NCBI RefSeq assembly: GCF_017874215.1
Contig: NZ_JAGGLB010000012.1
Coordinates: 186,001-250,000 of the forward strand
DNA: 64,000 bases
Direction: 5' to 3'
DNA from: Paenibacillus eucommiae
Lineage (GTDB): Bacteria; Bacillota; Bacilli; Paenibacillales; NBRC-103111
Position 1 is the first letter of the stretch, and each line of letters begins with the position of its first letter. The notes under the pieces were generated by a model. The model did no database searches. It was not told the origin of the DNA and worked only from the letters and a program-made list of their open reading frames with translations. Positions 33,497-41,683 of this stretch are shown here, piece by piece. Position numbers and translations under genes: made by a program.

Positions 33497-34627
33497 ATGC
33501 TTGAAAAAGGAAAAATAAGTGTTCGTCAATTTACGATACTCGTTACGTTATACTTGGTCGGCAGCGCCATTCTGATCATTCCCTCGATTCTTGCCTCCAA
33601 GGCCAAACAGGATGCTTGGATTGCGGCTATTGCCGCAGTATGTCTCAGCTTGCTTATTATTCCTCTTTACATCGCGCTTGGAAAGCGATTTCCGAACATG
33701 ACATTTGCCGAATATAGCGAAGTGATTTTGGGCCGGTGGCTGGGGAAAGTGGCTATTGCGCTGTTTCTCATTTATGTTTTTGTCAGCGCGGCATTAACGC
33801 TTCGTAACATCGGGGATTTTATGACGACCCAAATCATGCAGGATACTCCGATTCAAGCCGTTCACATCCTCTTTATGATCGTTGTCGTGATGGGAGTCAA
33901 GCTCGGGCTGGAGCCTTTGGCACGCGCAGCAGAGCTATTCTTCCCTTTTATCGTCCTGCTCATTATTATCTTGGTTCTGCTAATAGCGCCTCAGATGAAA
34001 ATGGTCAACTTGCAGCCCGTCTTGGATGAAGGGTTCTTTCCTGTGCTGAAAGCTACGATCGCCTTTTCCACCTTTCCGTTTTTAGGATCTGTCACTTTTC
34101 TTATGATTTTTCCTGCGGTAAACCGGATCGAGAAAGCTGGAAAAGCATTATTTATAGGTGTGCTTCTCGCTGGAGTCATATTAACAGTCATTGCAGTAGT
34201 GGGTATCTCTGTGATCGGAGCCGACCATGCGGCCCGGAGTAGCTTTCCAAGCTACGAAATAGCAAGAAGAATCAACATAGGCGACTTCCTGGAACGTATC
34301 GAAGCGATTATGGCCATTATCTGGTTTCTTACTATCTTTTTTAGACTAAGCATCATGCATTATGTTCTGTCTTTGGGCATAGCACAAACGTTACGTTTAA
34401 GCCAATATCAGGTTTTGGCAATCCCTTTGGGCGTTTTCATCATCCCATTCTCCATATTCTTAGTGCCAAACACTACCTATTTGTCTACGTTTAATAAGAT
34501 CACTTTGCCAGTATTCATATTTACCATCGCCCTGCTTCTGCCTCTTCTGCTGCTCATTGTTGCCGTCTTTCGAAAAAAAAGAGGACCGAAGATTGAAACG
34601 GATAATCGAGTAAGCGGAGGCGGCTAG
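33497..34627 (+). CDS. Spore germinant receptor B subunit, copy 2
   Basis: 376 aa from ATG at 33497; GAGGAGGGA lies 6 bp upstream and the previous stop ends at 33495. Same family as the gene just before it: ISVRQFTILVTLYLVGSAIL, IPSILASKAKQDAWIAAIAA and the GGDFMTTQIM-type block, about ten membrane segments. The two B proteins are clearly paralogous but diverged along the whole length, so this is not a recent duplication. Two B subunits sharing one A and one C suggests receptors with different germinant specificity. C-terminus ends in a short charged tail. Confidence 0.95.
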   Translation: MLEKGKISVRQFTILVTLYLVGSAILIIPSILASKAKQDAWIAAIAAVCLSLLIIPLYIALGKRFPNMTFAEYSEVILGRWLGKVAIALFLIYVFVSAALTLRNIGDFMTTQIMQDTPIQAVHILFMIVVVMGVKLGLEPLARAAELFFPFIVLLIIILVLLIAPQMKMVNLQPVLDEGFFPVLKATIAFSTFPFLGSVTFLMIFPAVNRIEKAGKALFIGVLLAGVILTVIAVVGISVIGADHAARSSFPSYEIARRINIGDFLERIEAIMAIIWFLTIFFRLSIMHYVLSLGIAQTLRLSQYQVLAIPLGVFIIPFSIFLVPNTTYLSTFNKITLPVFIFTIALLLPLLLLIVAVFRKKRGPKIETDNRVSGGG

Positions 34628-34667
34628 CCCCTGACTTCTCACACCGTGGTAAATCCGAGTTTTATAA

Positions 34668-35831
34668 TCAAACAAATGACGACGATTTAATATTTTTTAT
34701 TTTTATCATGATCAATAAGAAAGCAAGTAGTGCAAACATAATTCCGCTCCAGATGAGCTGATGTAGGCCCAAGTGAGAAATAAACCAGCCACCGACAGAA
34801 GCTCCTACAGTAATTCCAAGATTAGAAAATGAGACAAACAAGCTGTTGCCGAATTCAGGAGCTTCTTTCGCTTCAGAAGTTAACAAGGTTTGACTGACAA
34901 TAAGACCTCCGGAATGTACGGCTCCCCAAATCAATACGATTACAACCATCGGGATCAAATAAGAACCCAGATAATAAGCAAATAAGTAAATTACCGCGTA
35001 TAGCAGAGGAAACATCATGACAGTCTTGGTAATGCTTCTATGCAAAAAGTCCCCAAATAAAAAATTCCCAAAAATCATGATCACACCAAAGACCATCAAC
35101 ATGATACTTATCCATAACCCGTTCATATGTGTTACTTGTCCAAGATATTCAGCAAAGTAGCTGTATACAGAAAACATAGCTGCAAAGATGAAAATAACAG
35201 TCAAGATATTTAACCATAATTGAGGTTTGCGTAATATACCAAGCTGCTTGCCATAAGACATTTTTTCTTTAACAGGCATGGAAGGGAGCCAAGCTAGTAT
35301 CCCTATAAAAGCAATCATGCTTACAACAGCCCCAAACAGGAACGCAGCTTCTAACGATATCTTTTCCGCGAGATAAGAAGTCAATGGCACGCCAAAAGCA
35401 AACCCGATCGTTATTCCGGCAAACACCTTTGTGACAGCTTTGCTTCTTTTTTCTGGAGGGACAAGTTTGGCTGCGGTCACAAGGGCCACCGAAAAAAAGA
35501 CAGGATGAAAAATAGCAGGGAGAATACGGAAAGCCAGCATCACATCGAACTTGGTTGTATAGGCATAAACCATATTTGAAATGGCAAAAATAAGCACAGC
35601 GGTTAATAGAATAACTTTACGATTAATACCGGAAGCGAGTAATGTCAGGAAGGGCCCTGAAATGGCAACAACTAAAGAAAATATACTTACAAGCCATCCG
35701 GCCTGTGAAGTTGATATATTAAATTTTTGAGTTACCTGAGGAAGAACACCTATAATACCCATTTCCGTTGTAATAATTCCGAATACGCCCAAAGCAAGAA
35801 TAAAGATAAGTAAAGGGTTAACCTTTTTCAT
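34668..35831 (-). CDS. MFS efflux transporter (arabinose efflux/YdhP-like)
   Basis: 387 aa from the ATG at 35831, GGAGG about 12 bp upstream. The open frame extends 105 codons further into the ArsR gene region but that part is not protein-like. Twelve helices; TTEMGIIGVLPQV, LASGINRKVILL and GAVHSGGLIVSQTLL are typical of the DHA1/AraJ-type drug:H+ antiporters. It follows an ArsR repressor by 80 bp on the same strand, so expression is probably induced when ArsR releases. Substrate not predictable. Confidence 0.9.
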   Translation of the reverse strand: MKKVNPLLIFILALGVFGIITTEMGIIGVLPQVTQKFNISTSQAGWLVSIFSLVVAISGPFLTLLASGINRKVILLTAVLIFAISNMVYAYTTKFDVMLAFRILPAIFHPVFFSVALVTAAKLVPPEKRSKAVTKVFAGITIGFAFGVPLTSYLAEKISLEAAFLFGAVVSMIAFIGILAWLPSMPVKEKMSYGKQLGILRKPQLWLNILTVIFIFAAMFSVYSYFAEYLGQVTHMNGLWISIMLMVFGVIMIFGNFLFGDFLHRSITKTVMMFPLLYAVIYLFAYYLGSYLIPMVVIVLIWGAVHSGGLIVSQTLLTSEAKEAPEFGNSLFVSFSNLGITVGASVGGWFISHLGLHQLIWSGIMFALLAFLLIMIKIKNIKSSSFV

Positions 35832-35910
35832 TTTAAATATAAGCCTCCAATCAAATATACATATACAGAAATCTAGATATGAAAAACAAAAAAAAGACCT
35901 CCTTTTCATC

Positions 35911-36231
35911 TTACAGTGTCTTTTGGATATACTCGGAAAATTCCTGTATGGTTTTTTCGTTCCGACGATAGTACGTCCACTTCCCAATCCGCTCAGATTC
36001 CAGCAAACCAGCTTTTTGCATAGTCGACAAATAGCTTGAGATAACGGACTGTGTAAGTCCCGCTTTAGTCTGAATATCTCCCACACATACACCAATCCGA
36101 AAATTGAGACCTTGTTGTAAATAAGACTGTTCATCAAAGAATTCATCCGGATTTTTTAACCATAACATAATTTGACAACGCGTCTCGTTAGACAAAGCTT
36201 TATAAATCAATGAAGGTTCCATATAGATCAT
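35911..36231 (-). CDS. ArsR family transcriptional regulator
   Basis: 106 aa winged helix protein: LIYKALSNETRCQIMLWL at the N-terminus, recognition helix region GLTQSVISSYLSTMQKAGLLESERIGKWTYYR. Cys residues are few (one near residue 17, one near 48) and no classic CxC metal motif is seen, so it may sense an organic signal or redox. An alternative start three codons downstream (36222) gives MEPSL; neither start has a clear ribosome binding site. Likely represses the downstream MFS gene. Confidence 0.85.
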   Translation of the reverse strand: MIYMEPSLIYKALSNETRCQIMLWLKNPDEFFDEQSYLQQGLNFRIGVCVGDIQTKAGLTQSVISSYLSTMQKAGLLESERIGKWTYYRRNEKTIQEFSEYIQKTL

Positions 36232-36317
36232 TATATCTACTTTTTTAGATTTGTAAATATGAGAGGTGATTTTACCTCCAATTCTTTCTCTTTAATGGGC
36301 TGCAATGTTCAATCTGT

Positions 36318-36363
36318 AAAAAAAAGATCCTTTGAGAACGTACCAAGTACCCCCAAAGGATCG
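36318..36363 (-). terminator. Rho-independent terminator of the FusB-like gene
   Basis: On the minus strand GATCCTTTGG...CAAAGGATC forms a stem that is followed by TTTTTTTT (36325-36318). It starts 20 bp after the stop of the FusB-like gene and insulates it from the ArsR/MFS unit. Confidence 0.8.
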
Positions 36364-36383
36364 CAGATCGAATATAACACCTT

Positions 36384-37037
36384 TTAACCTATGACTTCCT
36401 GAATAAATCTTTCTAAGGAAGTAATATCTGTTATGCTCTTGTTACATTCATGGCTGGCAATGCACATATAGTTACCGACAGCTTTATAATAATCCGGAGA
36501 AGAATTAGCGGGTCTTGATTTGGATACAGCGGAGAATAATGCAGTCTCCCCATGCTTATTACATAAAAAACATGTGCTTTTCTTATTTGTAGGGATATAT
36601 TTGCCTTCGATACCGACGACTTTACCCTGCAAATTATAAACAATGAACATTTTGTTCGTAGCTATATCAAGCCAACTAAGGTAGGTTATATGAGAGTAAT
36701 CTATCTTTGATAAATCAGGTATCTTAAGTTTTTTATTTTTGGGGAATAATTGTTTAAGCTGTTTTTCTGTTACTTGTGGAAATTCCACCAAATAGGGTTC
36801 TAATCCACTTAGATAGCTTTGAAAATCTTCATCTGTCTTTAATGCAGAAGCTTTTACTAATAGTTGCTTTTGAGTATCCGCAGCATTCTGAAATAATTCT
36901 AAGACTTTCGATTCAGTGCTATACCTCACTGCCTCCACTACTTTTGAGTCGGACACTGTCTTGCAAGCAAGCTGCAGTATTCCTGTCTGCTTTTTAATAA
37001 AGTTATATTGATGGTTTCTAATAAATGTTTCGATCAT
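36384..37037 (-). CDS. FusB/FusC-family EF-G-binding protein
   Basis: 217 aa, about the size of FusB (213 aa). The N-terminus NHQYNFIK, the central KLKIPDLSKIDYSHITYLSWLDIATNKMFIVY, and the zinc-finger C-terminus CFLCNKHGETALF...YMCIASHECNKSITD (Cys156, 159, 192, 198) match the FusB/C pattern as known from staphylococci. FusB-type proteins bind elongation factor G and release it from ribosomes stalled by fusidic acid. Single gene with its own terminator; AAGGGG lies 11 bp before ATG. Whether this homologue gives resistance is unknown. Confidence 0.88.
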   Translation of the reverse strand: MIETFIRNHQYNFIKKQTGILQLACKTVSDSKVVEAVRYSTESKVLELFQNAADTQKQLLVKASALKTDEDFQSYLSGLEPYLVEFPQVTEKQLKQLFPKNKKLKIPDLSKIDYSHITYLSWLDIATNKMFIVYNLQGKVVGIEGKYIPTNKKSTCFLCNKHGETALFSAVSKSRPANSSPDYYKAVGNYMCIASHECNKSITDITSLERFIQEVIG

Positions 37038-37309
37038 AATATGCTCAGCCCCTTATTTTAGATAAAAATTGGAAATAAGGTGCAAAGCCAAGTATTAGAA
37101 ACGATATAAGCTCTTTTGGGCGATATGATCTTAACTAGATGTTCACCCCATGCAAAGTATCGCCTCTGTAACTAGGCTCTGCATGAGGATGCTGAAGTAC
37201 CTGACAATCGAATCTTATTTGCCATTTCTAAACACCCCCTAACGGCTTACATATAAAATTATAAATATAATTAAACATTCTTGCAACTCAGCTTCATTAA
37301 TACTCAACT
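37038..37309. other. Gap without recognised feature
   Basis: 272 bp between the FusB-like gene and a small hypothetical gene. It must hold the FusB-like promoter; no convincing -35/-10 pair, palindrome or gene remnant was seen. Confidence 0.4.
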
Positions 37310-37519
37310 TCATTTATATTTTTTGAAAATTTTGGGTGCCCTTTTAATTCCTTCTGTCCCTATGATACTGCCAACAGATGCTGCTAACACACTTGAACAA
37401 ATAATTTTAACTACATAATAAATGCCTGTTCCAACTATTATATCTAGGATTACAAATTTTTTTATTGTAGATCCTTTTATAAAGTACACGACCATTTGGC
37501 TGTTTTTATCCATTTTCAA
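37310..37519 (-). CDS. Small hypothetical membrane protein
   Basis: 69 aa from a TTG at 37519 with AGGTG 8 bp upstream (ATG two codons later is possible). One long hydrophobic stretch (about residues 20-50, FVILDIIVGTGIYYVVKIICSSVLAASVGSIIG) and a basic C-terminus KRAPKIFKKYK, so probably a single- or two-pass membrane protein. No family recognised. It stands alone between the FusB-like and SRPBCC genes. Confidence 0.5.
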   Translation of the reverse strand: MKMDKNSQMVVYFIKGSTIKKFVILDIIVGTGIYYVVKIICSSVLAASVGSIIGTEGIKRAPKIFKKYK

Positions 37520-37660
37520 CGCATCACACCTAATCTTTTTTATAAAGAGGGTATGAAAAGGTAACTTGTTCGTATTCTTCTTTCTTCTGTGAGCAGTTCG
37601 GCCAGTTTATCCATTGGAATCAATTGCCCTCGAAATTTCCTCCAATGGCAAGCCTATTCC

Positions 37661-37704
37661 AAAAAACGGCAGTCCTAACCCAAGAAGGTTAACTGCCGTT
37701 TTGG
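37661..37704 (-). terminator. Terminator downstream of the SRPBCC gene
   Basis: AAAACGGCAGT and ACTGCCGTTTT form a long stem with an inner GGTTA/TAACC pairing; on the minus strand it ends in TTTTTT. It lies 100 bp past the stop of the SRPBCC gene. The rest of 37520-37804 holds only a 24-codon minus-strand frame (37540-37614) without RBS. Confidence 0.7.
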
Positions 37705-37804
37705 TATTTAACTATTTTCGCTCACCGAAGTTGCTCATGGAGCCGCGCCTATTTGACCTGTAGTGCGCAGAGCAGCTATACTTTTGCTTAGCTAAAGATA
37801 ATTC

Positions 37805-38272
37805 TTAGCGTTTAACGTGGGCATCAGGAGCCTTGTCCGATACGAGATTCAATACGATATTGTGCTCAAGAAACGCCTTTAGCCCGCAGAGAACAATCGT
37901 AAATCCTTCCGTTGAATCTAGGGCTTGCTTTACGGTGTCATCCCCATCTCCCTCAAACCCCGAGTTTATAATGGAGACGAAAGTTTCGTTCTCCGCCCGA
38001 GAAGTAAAAATCCACTCGACCAAAGTGTTGTCACCAAACTCGATGAGGATTCGCTTGTCTTCCTCGATCTCTTTTACGTTAACTTCTGTAGAAGCACCGT
38101 ACATCTCCCAATCCCACTGGACCCGTTTTCCCGTTTCCAATCTTCCGCTGCTTTTGGTGAACCAGAATTTCGAAGTAATCTCAGGGTCGATAAAAGCCTC
38201 AAACACATCTTTAACCGGTTTTCTAATAAGCATTTCTGTCTTTACAACAGGTATATGATTCAGGGTTGCCAC
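37805..38272 (-). CDS. SRPBCC/AHSA1 domain protein
   Basis: 155 aa from GTG at 38272, with AAAGGAG 8 bp upstream; the in-frame ATG at 38290 sits before that site. START/Bet v1-like fold of the AHSA1 (Aha1) group: IRKPVKDVFEAFIDPEITSKFWF near the start, SGRLETGKRVQWDWEMYG in the middle and a C-terminal helix KQALDSTEGFTIVLCGLKAFLEH. Such small cytosolic proteins bind hydrophobic ligands, and often sit with VOC and TetR/ArsR genes in stress clusters, as here. Ligand unknown. Confidence 0.9.
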   Translation of the reverse strand: MATLNHIPVVKTEMLIRKPVKDVFEAFIDPEITSKFWFTKSSGRLETGKRVQWDWEMYGASTEVNVKEIEEDKRILIEFGDNTLVEWIFTSRAENETFVSIINSGFEGDGDDTVKQALDSTEGFTIVLCGLKAFLEHNIVLNLVSDKAPDAHVKR

Positions 38273-38317
38273 TATGATTTCTCCTTTCATCGTGCAAAGT
38301 TCAAGTTGAAATCGAAG

Positions 38318-38746
38318 TTATTCCGTAATTTCCATGTCCCACTCTGGATTCCAGACTACTTCCCACAAATGTCCATCAGGGTCTTGGAAGTGACCCGAGT
38401 ATCCGCCCCAAAAGGTATCATGCGCCGGGTCAGTTATAACAGCACCGGCCTTCTTTGCCTGTTCCATTACCTTGTCGACCTCTTCCTTACTACCTACATT
38501 GTGACCAATTGTAAACTCTGTTGGACTTGATGCGGTCTGAACAACTTTTGCCTCATGGGCGATATCTTTGCGCTTCCAAATTGCCAGCCGCAGGCCTGCT
38601 TGTAAGTCGAAAAAGGCAACGGCGCCATGCTCAAATTCTTTACCAATTATACCTTGTGTTGGCAGTCCAAGACCGCCGCGGTAGAATTCCAAAGATCTTT
38701 CCAGATCATCTACACCCAGTGTAATCACCGTAATTCGTGGTTTCAT
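38318..38746 (-). CDS. VOC family protein (glyoxalase/bleomycin resistance type)
   Basis: 142 aa with AAGGAGG before ATG. Two beta-alpha-beta-beta-beta modules: LGVDDLERSLEFYRGGLGLPTQG, and C-terminal ARDPAHDTFWGGYSGHFQDPDGHLWEVVWNP, where the Gly-His-Phe/Asp-Pro-Asp-Gly-His and the terminal Glu are the metal-site pattern. It is the gene just upstream of the SRPBCC gene in the same direction (45 bp). Could be a lactoylglutathione lyase-like enzyme or a drug-binding protein; the family alone does not decide. Confidence 0.9.
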   Translation of the reverse strand: MKPRITVITLGVDDLERSLEFYRGGLGLPTQGIIGKEFEHGAVAFFDLQAGLRLAIWKRKDIAHEAKVVQTASSPTEFTIGHNVGSKEEVDKVMEQAKKAGAVITDPAHDTFWGGYSGHFQDPDGHLWEVVWNPEWDMEITE

Positions 38747-38816
38747 TTAAATACCTCCTTATTGTTCCATTTTCACATGAAATCATCATAAGAATCAGTA
38801 TTACATTTTTCAGGAA

Positions 38817-39257
38817 TTACTCTCCCGGGTCTCGCCATTGTGGATCGACCTCATGCTGGTATTCTCCATTCCAAACATCAAATTTATTTCCATCCGGGTC
38901 GTAAAACTTAAAGTTGCTTCCGCATAAACCTCTGTTTTCAACTTCCTCAACTTCTACCCCACTACCTTTTAATCTCTCATGAAAGCCATTGAATTGTTCT
39001 ATATTAATAGTTTGGAAAGTGATAACGAACATTTCATAATCATCTTTAGAAATAAAATTTAATTTAGGCTTCACATGGCCTTTAGTCTCAACCAGGAACA
39101 AAGTAGGCCCAGAATCTAATTTAAAACAATGTCCTCCCCATTCTAACCCCAGAACGTTTTCGTACCACCTTTTGGATTTCAAAAAATCCGTAACCGGGAC
39201 ATAAACTGTTGCTATACTTCCCAAACCAACTTTGGCATTTGCCTTTTGCTCTAACAT
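38817..39257 (-). CDS. VOC family protein
   Basis: 146 aa; GAGAGGGAG precedes ATG. VOC pattern: VYVPVTDFLKSKRWYENVLGLEWGG, CFKLDSGPTLFLVETKG and the C-terminal NFKFYDPDGNKFDVWNGEYQHE. The metal triad is incomplete by eye (Gln/Asp replacing the usual His), as in non-enzymatic members. One of four VOC genes in a row on this strand; sequence similarity among them is low, so they are not recent copies. Function unknown. Confidence 0.88.
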   Translation of the reverse strand: MLEQKANAKVGLGSIATVYVPVTDFLKSKRWYENVLGLEWGGHCFKLDSGPTLFLVETKGHVKPKLNFISKDDYEMFVITFQTINIEQFNGFHERLKGSGVEVEEVENRGLCGSNFKFYDPDGNKFDVWNGEYQHEVDPQWRDPGE

Positions 39258-39338
39258 ATCTTAACTCCCTCTCATTTTCTAGTAAAATATTTAGAAGGTG
39301 TGTAGAATGAACAAATGTATGAAAGCAGCCCTGTTGTT

Positions 39339-39422
39339 CTATCCAGTGTACGGTTCATGTACAACTAACATATTCCCGCTTGGGTCGAAGAATTCAAAAT
39401 CCATTCCTTCTTCCAATTTGCT
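39339..39422 (-). pseudogene. C-terminal remnant of a VOC family gene
   Basis: Directly after the stop codon of the VOC gene at 39423-39815 and in the same frame, the minus strand encodes KLEEGMDFEFFDPSG then NMLVVHEPYTG and a TAG. FEFFDPSGNMLVV is the last-strand motif of a VOC domain (compare NFKFYDPDGNKFDVW in the neighbour). No start codon, RBS or N-terminal half is present. It is best read as the 3' end of a lost tandem VOC gene. Confidence 0.65.
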
Positions 39423-39815
39423 TTATCCCCCGAAAGTGATACAATATCCATTCACATCTTTAATGGTAAACTCGTTCCAGTGCTCATTCCAGTGCAGCGT
39501 ATCTATATCTCTGACGAAGTTAACTCCTTTTGCTTGAAATTCCTTCAACAAAGAACGGACCTCATTCGTATAACAATAAGCATCAAAATACAATCCACCT
39601 TCTAATGAAGAATACGGCTTTACATCAGCAGGATTTGAAACCGGATGCAATATGAAAGTGGTTGTTCCCCGATTCATATGAATATGCCCACCGATATTCT
39701 CCTGCTTAAAACCAAGCATCTGCTCGTAATAATCGATTGATTTTTGCAGATCGGCTACAATCAGCACCATGGTTGGGCCAGATATTTTTTCTACGTTCTC
39801 TTGAACATTTGTCAT
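39423..39815 (-). CDS. VOC family protein
   Basis: 130 aa; GTAGGAGGT precedes ATG. VOC fold with GPTMVLIVADLQKSIDYYEQMLGF at the start, HMNRGTTTFILHP in the middle and EFTIKDVNGYCITFGG at the end. The last strand ends directly at the stop, and a leftover VOC C-terminus follows in frame (39339-39422). Its ending GYCITFGG resembles the GYVIVFGG of the pentapeptide-VOC fusion 60 bp upstream, so these two VOC domains are closest relatives within the cluster. Function unknown. Confidence 0.9.
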   Translation of the reverse strand: MTNVQENVEKISGPTMVLIVADLQKSIDYYEQMLGFKQENIGGHIHMNRGTTTFILHPVSNPADVKPYSSLEGGLYFDAYCYTNEVRSLLKEFQAKGVNFVRDIDTLHWNEHWNEFTIKDVNGYCITFGG

Positions 39816-39878
39816 CTTATTGTACCTCCTACTTTGGGGATGGGTTCTTTATGTAAACGATACCAAATATCTTATAGT

Positions 39879-40751
39879 TTAATTACTGCCACCGAAGACG
39901 ATTACATAACCATCTAAATCTCTAACTGCAAATTCTTTCCACTTATGATTTCCCACATCTTCAATTTGTGGCTCATAAGCTATAACGGCTCCTTTAGATA
40001 CAAACTCCTCGTATAATTGCTGGACTCCATCAAAATTGGAATATGCATAGGTGTCCCAAGTTGCTGGAGGCCCGGGCCAGTCATAAGGGAAGTTTTGTTT
40101 TGTTGGTTTAGCGTTAGGACGAATATCGTCAAGACTTTCTGCTTGTTGAAGTATGAAACCTACTCCTTCTCGTTCGACGTGACCCCAATCATCAACTGAA
40201 AACCCTAATATATCCCTATAATATTGATGGGCTTCGGCTAAATTTGATACTAATCTCACCTGAAGGGCATTTTTGATTCGGGGTTGTTGTTGCTTGGACG
40301 AAATCCCAACATTTTTTAGCAGCTCATCAATCGCGATCCCATTTATCGTCAATCCAGTTATATCACAATCAGTAATCGAAATATTAGATAAGTCACACTT
40401 AGTAATGATACTATTTTTTAATTTACAATTTTCAAAAACCACCGGTTTATATGTTTGCTCAGCATTGTAATTCGAATCCATACTCTCAATGGGCCAATCA
40501 ATATTGCGAAACTGAGCACCTGTGAATTGAACATTTTCAATAATGATATCGCTCAGATTACCGTTTGTTATTTTCGCTCCGGTCATATTAACGTCATCCA
40601 ACTTTAAGTCTCGTAAGTCTGCGTTGTTTATTTGGGTTCCAGCTAAACTTACATCATCAAAATAAAGCCGCTGTGCATTCACTTCTTGAAATTTCGAGCC
40701 AGAAATATCCGTTCTTTGCAAATTCACTGCCCCTGTAGTCCATTCAGACAT
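39879..40751 (-). CDS. Pentapeptide-repeat/VOC fusion protein
   Basis: 290 aa; CGGGAGG precedes ATG. Residues about 5-145 form a right-handed quadrilateral pentapeptide-repeat helix: repeats such as ADLRD, VNMTG, GNLSD, VQFTG, CKLKN, CDLSN and CDITG with the usual central Leu/Ile/Phe. Residues about 162-290 are a complete VOC domain (VRLVSNLAEAHQYYRDILGF ... VRDLDGYVIVFGG). A short helical linker (AIDELLKNVG) joins them. Pentapeptide proteins such as Qnr mimic DNA and bind gyrase; VOC domains bind antibiotics or metabolites. The combined role here is unknown. Upstream of it on the other side of 124 bp is a TetR gene. Confidence 0.88.
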   Translation of the reverse strand: MSEWTTGAVNLQRTDISGSKFQEVNAQRLYFDDVSLAGTQINNADLRDLKLDDVNMTGAKITNGNLSDIIIENVQFTGAQFRNIDWPIESMDSNYNAEQTYKPVVFENCKLKNSIITKCDLSNISITDCDITGLTINGIAIDELLKNVGISSKQQQPRIKNALQVRLVSNLAEAHQYYRDILGFSVDDWGHVEREGVGFILQQAESLDDIRPNAKPTKQNFPYDWPGPPATWDTYAYSNFDGVQQLYEEFVSKGAVIAYEPQIEDVGNHKWKEFAVRDLDGYVIVFGGSN

Positions 40752-40875
40752 GCTCTATTCCTCCCGTATATATCGATTGGTAATACTATCCAAATCCATA
40801 ATAGCGCACATACGTTCGTTTGTAAAGCTTAAAGATTTCAGTAGTCTGCTGCTTGATATGGGCATTCAGAAACGA

Positions 40876-41556
40876 TTACTCTTGGCTCAATCTCGCAGTA
40901 AATCCGTCCAGTAGCACCCGTAATCCAAAGTTAAATTCTTGCTCCCAATCAGGACTTGTTAGGTATGGAGCAAGGCGAGCCATATGAGGAAAAGCAGCCG
41001 CTGGCAGGGCTTGATATATTTCGTTTACATTCTTCCCAAGCTCTTCAAATGTCTGCTCTCTTTCTTGAGAGATCTTTTGAAGCCGTACCTCTTCAGATAC
41101 AGATCCAAGTATATAACTTTTAATCATCGAAGCCATCCAAGGAATTTCAATATCCTTAAATCCTGCTTTGCCCAGAACATCGAATAAGGCTTCAATTTGC
41201 TGAAGACGATTATAACCAGTTGAGATTGTGCTGCTATTAAAAATTTCAACAGAATCCCGATAAGAGCACAAGACTACTCTAAAATTAGTCGCCCAGACCA
41301 CAAGTGCTTCTCTCCAGGAAATATCTCCGTTATGCCAGATAATATCCGAACTAATTTTATCTGCGAGTAAGCTGAGCAGCTCCTCTTTATCTTTTACATG
41401 CCAATATAAAGCCCCCACCTGTACCCCTAAGGATTCTGCTAATTTCCTCATAGTCAACTGCTTAAGCCCAACTTCTTCAAGAAGTTCAAGCGCCGCTAAA
41501 ACAATTCTTTTTTGATCAAGATGCGGTTCAGTATCTGTTTTTGGACGTCTAGCCAT
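40876..41556 (-). CDS. TetR family regulator (TetR_C type)
   Basis: 226 aa; TAAGGGG precedes ATG. N-terminal helix-turn-helix (residues 14-60: RIVLAALELLEEVGLKQLTMRKLAESLGV, then ALYWHVKDKEELLSLLA) and a C-terminal ligand domain of the tetracycline-repressor type. It is divergent from a VOC gene (41684); a 19-bp perfect palindrome at 41626-41644 lies between them. Likely represses itself and the VOC gene, and perhaps the VOC row downstream. Confidence 0.92.
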   Translation of the reverse strand: MARRPKTDTEPHLDQKRIVLAALELLEEVGLKQLTMRKLAESLGVQVGALYWHVKDKEELLSLLADKISSDIIWHNGDISWREALVVWATNFRVVLCSYRDSVEIFNSSTISTGYNRLQQIEALFDVLGKAGFKDIEIPWMASMIKSYILGSVSEEVRLQKISQEREQTFEELGKNVNEIYQALPAAAFPHMARLAPYLTSPDWEQEFNFGLRVLLDGFTARLSQE

Positions 41557-41625
41557 CTATAACACTTCCCCTTATTTTCTGTTGACAATTATACCACAAT
41601 GAATTAATCTAACGTTGATCACATG

Positions 41626-41644
41626 AATTGAACATTGTTCAATT
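41626..41644. promoter_or_regulatory. Palindromic TetR-type operator
   Basis: AATTGAACATTGTTCAATT is a perfect 9-1-9 palindrome between the divergent tetR and VOC genes. It overlaps a possible VOC promoter (TTGATC 41615-41620, 17 bp, TTCAAT 41638-41643). The tetR promoter is likely the extended -10 TGGTATAAT read on the minus strand near 41588-41596. Confidence 0.65.
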
Positions 41645-41683
41645 ACATTCAAACAAACTACCAAAATGATGGGAGATAAATAA

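Noticed and set aside
35832..36146. N-terminal extension of the MFS transporter frame
   Set aside because: The extension overlaps the ArsR gene, is not membrane-like or conserved-looking, and a good ATG with RBS starts at 35831.
37540..37614. 24-codon minus-strand frame (MDKLAELLTEERR...)
   Set aside because: It looks protein-like but is very short, has no RBS and could not be linked to a family; at best a remnant.
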